A stretch of 64,000 nucleotides of DNA from Erythrobacter sp. SDW2. GTDB taxonomy: Bacteria > Pseudomonadota > Alphaproteobacteria > Sphingomonadales > Sphingomonadaceae. The notes beneath the pieces were generated by a model that was given only the letters and a program-made list of their open reading frames with translations, made no database searches and was not told the DNA's origin. Position 1 is the first letter of the stretch. Every line of letters starts with the position of its first letter. The stretch spans positions 1,178,001-1,242,000 of the forward strand of contig NZ_CP090370.1 of the NCBI RefSeq assembly GCF_021431965.1. Reading direction: 5' to 3'. Below are positions 60,196-64,000 of the stretch, piece by piece. The position numbers and the translations under genes were made by a program.

Positions 60196-62364
60196 TCACT
60201 CGGCTTCTGCGGCCCCCTCTGCCTGGTTGTCCATCAACTGCTGCATCAGATAGACCCACTGCATCGCCTGCAGCATGGCGCGCTGTTCGTTGTCGACGCC
60301 GCCCGAGTGGCCGCCCTTGGTTTCCTCGAAATAGAGGTAGGGCTGGCCGTTGGCGGCCATCCGCGCCGCCGCCTTGCGGCCGTGGCTGGGGTGGGTACGG
60401 TCATCGGCGGTCGAGGTGACATACATGATGCGCGGGAACTGCTTGTCCGCCGTCAGCTTCTGATAGGGCGAATAGCCGTCGATCCAGGCCTTCTGCTCGG
60501 GGATGCGCGGGTCGCCATATTCGCCGATCCAGGATGCTCCGCGCCCGATCAGGTGATAGCGCAGCATGTCGAACAGCGGGATCTGGACGATGGCCGCGTT
60601 GAACAGGTCGGGCCGCTGGGTGAAGGCCGTGCCGACCAGCAGGCCGCCCTGGCTGCCGCCCTGGATGCCGAGATGCTCGGGCGAAGTGAAGCCGCGCTTC
60701 ACCAGATCGTCGCCGATGGCGATGAAGTCGTCCCAGGTGCGTTGCTTGTTCTCGCGGATCGCCGTCTGGTGCCATTCGGGGCCGAACTCGCCGCCGCCGC
60801 GCATATTGCCCAGCACATAGGCGCCGCCACGCTCCAGCCACAGCTTGCCGGTCGAGCCGAGGTAGCCGGGCAGGCGCGGGACCTGGAAGCCACCATAGCC
60901 GGTCAGCAGGGTGGCGGTGGTGCCGTCCATCGCCATGCCCCTGGGCTTGACGATGAAATAGGGGATCTTGGTCCCGTCCTTGCTTGTGGCCTCGTACTGT
61001 TCGATCTCCATGCCGCTGGCATCGAAGCGTTCCGGGCTTTCCTTGACCACTTCCAGCGTCACCCCGTCGTTGGCGTAATACCAGGTGCCGGGGCTGAGGA
61101 AATCGGTCGAGGTGAACATGATCTCGTCGGTTTCGTCCGAGGAGGTGGCGATGCCGACGGTAGCGTTTTCCGGCAGGGCGATCTGCTGGCTGACCCACTG
61201 GCCGCCCTCGTAATCGAACTTGAGCACCTTGCCGCGGACGTTGTCGAGCAGGCTGACATAGAGGCTGGATTTGGTCGAAGTCGCGCCGCTCTTGGTCTGG
61301 CGCTCGCCCGGGGCCCAGACCAGCGTCATCTTCGCGCCGTTGGGGTCGGCTTTCCATGCCTCCAGATCGGCCGAGACGATCGAGTCCGCCGGAAAGGTCA
61401 CGCCGTCGCGGGTCCAGTCGACATCGGTCGAGAACAGGATCTGTCCGTCGATGATGCCGTAGGGCCCGGCCTTGGTCGGCAGGTCCAGCTGCAGCCACGC
61501 GCCGTCCTTCTCGAAGAAATAGAGCCGTTCGTGGAACGAGATGCCGCGATAGGCCATGCGGCCATGGATGGTCGCCTCACCGTCGCGCAACAGATAGGCC
61601 CCGGCGGAAACGTCGGTCTTGTCGCCGCGGAAAATCTCCGGCGCATCCTCGATCGGCGTGCCGCGTTTCCACAGCCGCGTGGTGAAGGGGTAGAAGCTCT
61701 CCGTCACCGTGTCGGGGCCGAAATTGCGGCTGACGAGCAGCGTATCCTGGTCCACCCAGCTCGCGCCGCCCTGGCTTTCGGGAAGTTCGAAGCCGCCTTC
61801 GACAAAGCTCAGCGTCTCGAGGTCGAACTCGCGGGCGACGCTGGCATCCTTGCCGCCATCGGACAGCGAGACCATGCAGCGGGTGCCGTCGGGCGGGAGG
61901 CAGCTCATCCCGCCATAGACCCACTCCTTGCCCTCGGCAGCGGCGAGCGCGTCGATATCGAGAATGGTTTCCCATTCGGGGCTGTCGGTGCGCCAGCTTT
62001 CCATGGTGGTGCGACGGACGATGCCCTTGGGATTCTTGGCATCCTGCCAGAAGTTGATCAGGCCGTAATGGGTGAAGGCGACGCCCGGCACCCGGTCATC
62101 GGCGTTGAAGATCGCCAGCGCTTCGGCCTTGAGCTGTTCGAAGCGCGGATCGCTCTGCAGCGCGGCGATGGTCTTCTCGTTCTCGCCCGCGACCCATTCC
62201 AGCGCGCGGTCGCTGCGGGTTTCCTCGAGCCAGATGAAGGGATCGTTGTTGGCTTCCCATTCGGTATCGGTCACGGTGTTCCCATCTTGTGCGGCAAGCG
62301 GCGCGGCTGTGAGAGTGGCGAGCGCAAGGCCGGCGGCCAGCGCGCGGGTGGAGACGAGTTTCAT
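60196..62364 (-). CDS. S9 family peptidase (prolyl oligopeptidase)
   Basis: 722 residues. Signal peptide ('LVSTRALAAGLALATLTAAP' then LAAQ), a seven-bladed propeller region (about 60-420) and a C-terminal alpha/beta-hydrolase domain. Active-site Ser lies in 'IQGGSQGGLLVG', the Asp in 'STADDRTHPSHG' and the His in 'TKGGHSGG'. Other POP blocks: 'GYGGFQVPRLPGYLG', 'YVLGNMRGGGEFGPEWHQ'. It cuts short peptides, mainly after Pro, in the periplasm. 'AAGGGG' precedes the ATG at 62364. Monocistronic, with its own terminator. Confidence 0.94.
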   Translation of the reverse strand: MKLVSTRALAAGLALATLTAAPLAAQDGNTVTDTEWEANNDPFIWLEETRSDRALEWVAGENEKTIAALQSDPRFEQLKAEALAIFNADDRVPGVAFTHYGLINFWQDAKNPKGIVRRTTMESWRTDSPEWETILDIDALAAAEGKEWVYGGMSCLPPDGTRCMVSLSDGGKDASVAREFDLETLSFVEGGFELPESQGGASWVDQDTLLVSRNFGPDTVTESFYPFTTRLWKRGTPIEDAPEIFRGDKTDVSAGAYLLRDGEATIHGRMAYRGISFHERLYFFEKDGAWLQLDLPTKAGPYGIIDGQILFSTDVDWTRDGVTFPADSIVSADLEAWKADPNGAKMTLVWAPGERQTKSGATSTKSSLYVSLLDNVRGKVLKFDYEGGQWVSQQIALPENATVGIATSSDETDEIMFTSTDFLSPGTWYYANDGVTLEVVKESPERFDASGMEIEQYEATSKDGTKIPYFIVKPRGMAMDGTTATLLTGYGGFQVPRLPGYLGSTGKLWLERGGAYVLGNMRGGGEFGPEWHQTAIRENKQRTWDDFIAIGDDLVKRGFTSPEHLGIQGGSQGGLLVGTAFTQRPDLFNAAIVQIPLFDMLRYHLIGRGASWIGEYGDPRIPEQKAWIDGYSPYQKLTADKQFPRIMYVTSTADDRTHPSHGRKAAARMAANGQPYLYFEETKGGHSGGVDNEQRAMLQAMQWVYLMQQLMDNQAEGAAEAE

Positions 62365-62460
62365 GGTAGCAGCCCCTTTGCAATGCAATGGGCGCAGTCT
62401 GGCGGCTGGGGCGGGGAAGGCAAGGCCCTTTGCAGGGCCGGGTGCGCGGTTCGTCGATAC

Positions 62461-62488
62461 GAAAAGGGCGGCCCTGGCGGACCGCCCC
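62461..62488 (-). terminator. Terminator of the atp operon
   Basis: On the minus strand GGGCGGTCC-GCCA-GGGCCGCCC is followed by TTTTCG. It is about 90 nt past the atpC stop, beyond a cluster of palindromes. Confidence 0.75.
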
Positions 62489-62499
62489 TTGCGTTGTGC

Positions 62500-62567
62500 G
62501 TTCCCGCGAAGGCGGGAACCTCAGGCGATGAAGCGCCTGCCGACTGAGGCCCCTGCCTTCGCAGGGG
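62500..62567. repeat. Cluster of three short hairpins after atpC
   Basis: GTTCCCGC-GAAG-GCGGGAAC, CAGGCG-ATGAAG-CGCCTG and CCCCTGC-CTTC-GCAGGGG in succession. Loops GAAG/CTTC match those of the other palindromic repeats, so this is probably a related family. Confidence 0.75.
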
Positions 62568-62575
62568 CTCGCGGT

Positions 62576-62833
62576 TTACCCCTCGACGTGCTCGGCAAGG
62601 ACCGTCAGGCCGTTCTCGCCGACTTCGGCAAAGCCGCCACGGACTTCGATCAGCTCGGGCTGGGCGTTTTCGGTCTTGTAGACCTGCACCGCGCCGTCGC
62701 GGATGGTCGACATGAAGGGCGCATGGCCTTCCAGCACGCCGAACTCCCCTTCCGTACCGGGCACGACCACCATGTGGACGTCCTCGGACCGGACCTGACG
62801 CTCGGGCGTGACGAGTTCGAAATGCAGTGCCAT
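62576..62833 (-). CDS. atpC: F0F1 ATP synthase subunit epsilon (short form)
   Basis: 85 residues with the epsilon beta-sandwich: '[20 protein letters not shown]', '[20 protein letters not shown]' and '[20 protein letters not shown]'. It stops where the two-helix C-terminal domain would begin (E. coli epsilon is 139 residues). 'AAGGAAAGAACA' precedes the ATG, just inside the palindrome that separates it from atpD. Part of the central stalk of F1. Confidence 0.95.
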   Translation of the reverse strand: MALHFELVTPERQVRSEDVHMVVVPGTEGEFGVLEGHAPFMSTIRDGAVQVYKTENAQPELIEVRGGFAEVGENGLTVLAEHVEG

Positions 62834-62845
62834 TGTTCTTTCCTT

Positions 62846-62980
62846 ACCCCCTCCTCTTCAGAGGAGGGGCAGCGAGACTTGGTGAGCGCAGCGAACCTAG
62901 TCGCAGCGGGGTGGTGCCTGGCTCGCGCTCGCTTCGCTCGCCACCACCCCCCGGCCCCCTCCTCTGAAGAGGAGGGGGAG
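62846..62980. repeat. Large compound inverted repeat between atpD and atpC
   Basis: CCCCTCCTC-TTCA-GAGGAGGGG (about 62847-62869), GGGGTGGTG ... CCACCACCCC (62909-62950) and CCCCCTCCTC-TGAA-GAGGAGGGGG (62955-62978). Outer segments are copies of each other, so the whole 135-bp unit can fold as one large palindrome. It fills almost all of the 152-nt atpD-atpC gap. Confidence 0.85.
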
Positions 62981-62985
62981 GGTGA

Positions 62986-64000
<1,015 letters not shown>

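Noticed and set aside
60085-62547. Open frame of about 820 codons antisense to the S9 peptidase
   Set aside because: It mirrors the peptidase codon pattern, has no start signals or motifs, and runs through intergenic palindromes.

Overview
The window is one contiguous stretch of a GC-rich alphaproteobacterial chromosome, most likely from the Sphingomonadales and probably the Erythrobacteraceae. This is inferred from gene content and protein style. Evidence includes a circularly permuted two-piece tmRNA gene (an alphaproteobacterial trait), HdaA, a DUF1153/SciP-like protein, a very short ATP synthase epsilon subunit, sphingomonad-type TonB receptor sequence, and short palindromic repeats of the 'GTCATCCCAGC' kind. 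I see no rRNA, tRNA, CRISPR array, prophage, integrase or transposase. The organisation is that of core genome with a few accessory modules.

Layout. 1-3.8 kb: the end of an operon with a circularly permuted ATP-grasp ligase, an alpha-E protein, a transglutaminase-like protein and an Anbu proteasome-like peptidase. 4-7.3 kb: a LuxR-type regulator with a degenerate receiver, an extensin-like lipoprotein, putP and a VOC protein. 7.4-10.9 kb: a Gly/Ser/Ala-rich secreted protein, a subtilase, and a divergent ECF sigma/anti-sigma pair. 11-15.8 kb: small periplasmic protein, SDR, serine hydrolase, DUF4424 protein and an outer-membrane beta-barrel. 15.9-22.3 kb: typA, two uncharacterised genes and a TonB-dependent receptor. 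22.4-28 kb: DUF805, a YbbP/YbbA-like ABC transporter divergent from a TesA-like esterase, and recF. 28.1-28.75 kb: two tiny paralogous membrane peptides and PspC behind a sigma-54-type promoter. 28.8-33.4 kb: SDR, NUDIX, the lemA-TPM-TPM operon, mscL and an acidic lipoprotein. 33.4-33.8 kb: permuted ssrA.

34-40.3 kb: arginine succinyltransferase pathway genes astB and astA with an M20 hydrolase, then malate synthase G. 40.5-46.6 kb: a Rap1a/Tai-like protein and the lptD-surA-pdxA-rsmA operon. 46.7-50 kb: pepA, DUF2256, holC, a lipoprotein and ndk. 50-55.1 kb: purM-purN (PurN carries an MmcQ/YjbR domain), a DUF2066-like protein, hdaA, serine acetyltransferase and DUF2794. 55.1-60 kb: a palindrome-controlled membrane protein, SDR, gph, glmU, HNH, PilZ and DUF1153 proteins. 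60.2-64 kb: an S9 peptidase and the end of the atp operon (atpD, atpC).

Most genes fall into short translationally coupled operons with start/stop overlaps. The points most worth following up are the sigma-54/PspC micropeptide module, the Anbu/ATP-grasp operon, the palindrome between the subtilase and its ECF sigma factor, the 35-nt tandem duplication between DUF2256 and holC, the PurN fusion, and the M20 enzyme coupled to astA. All domain assignments come from reading motifs; no database search was run.
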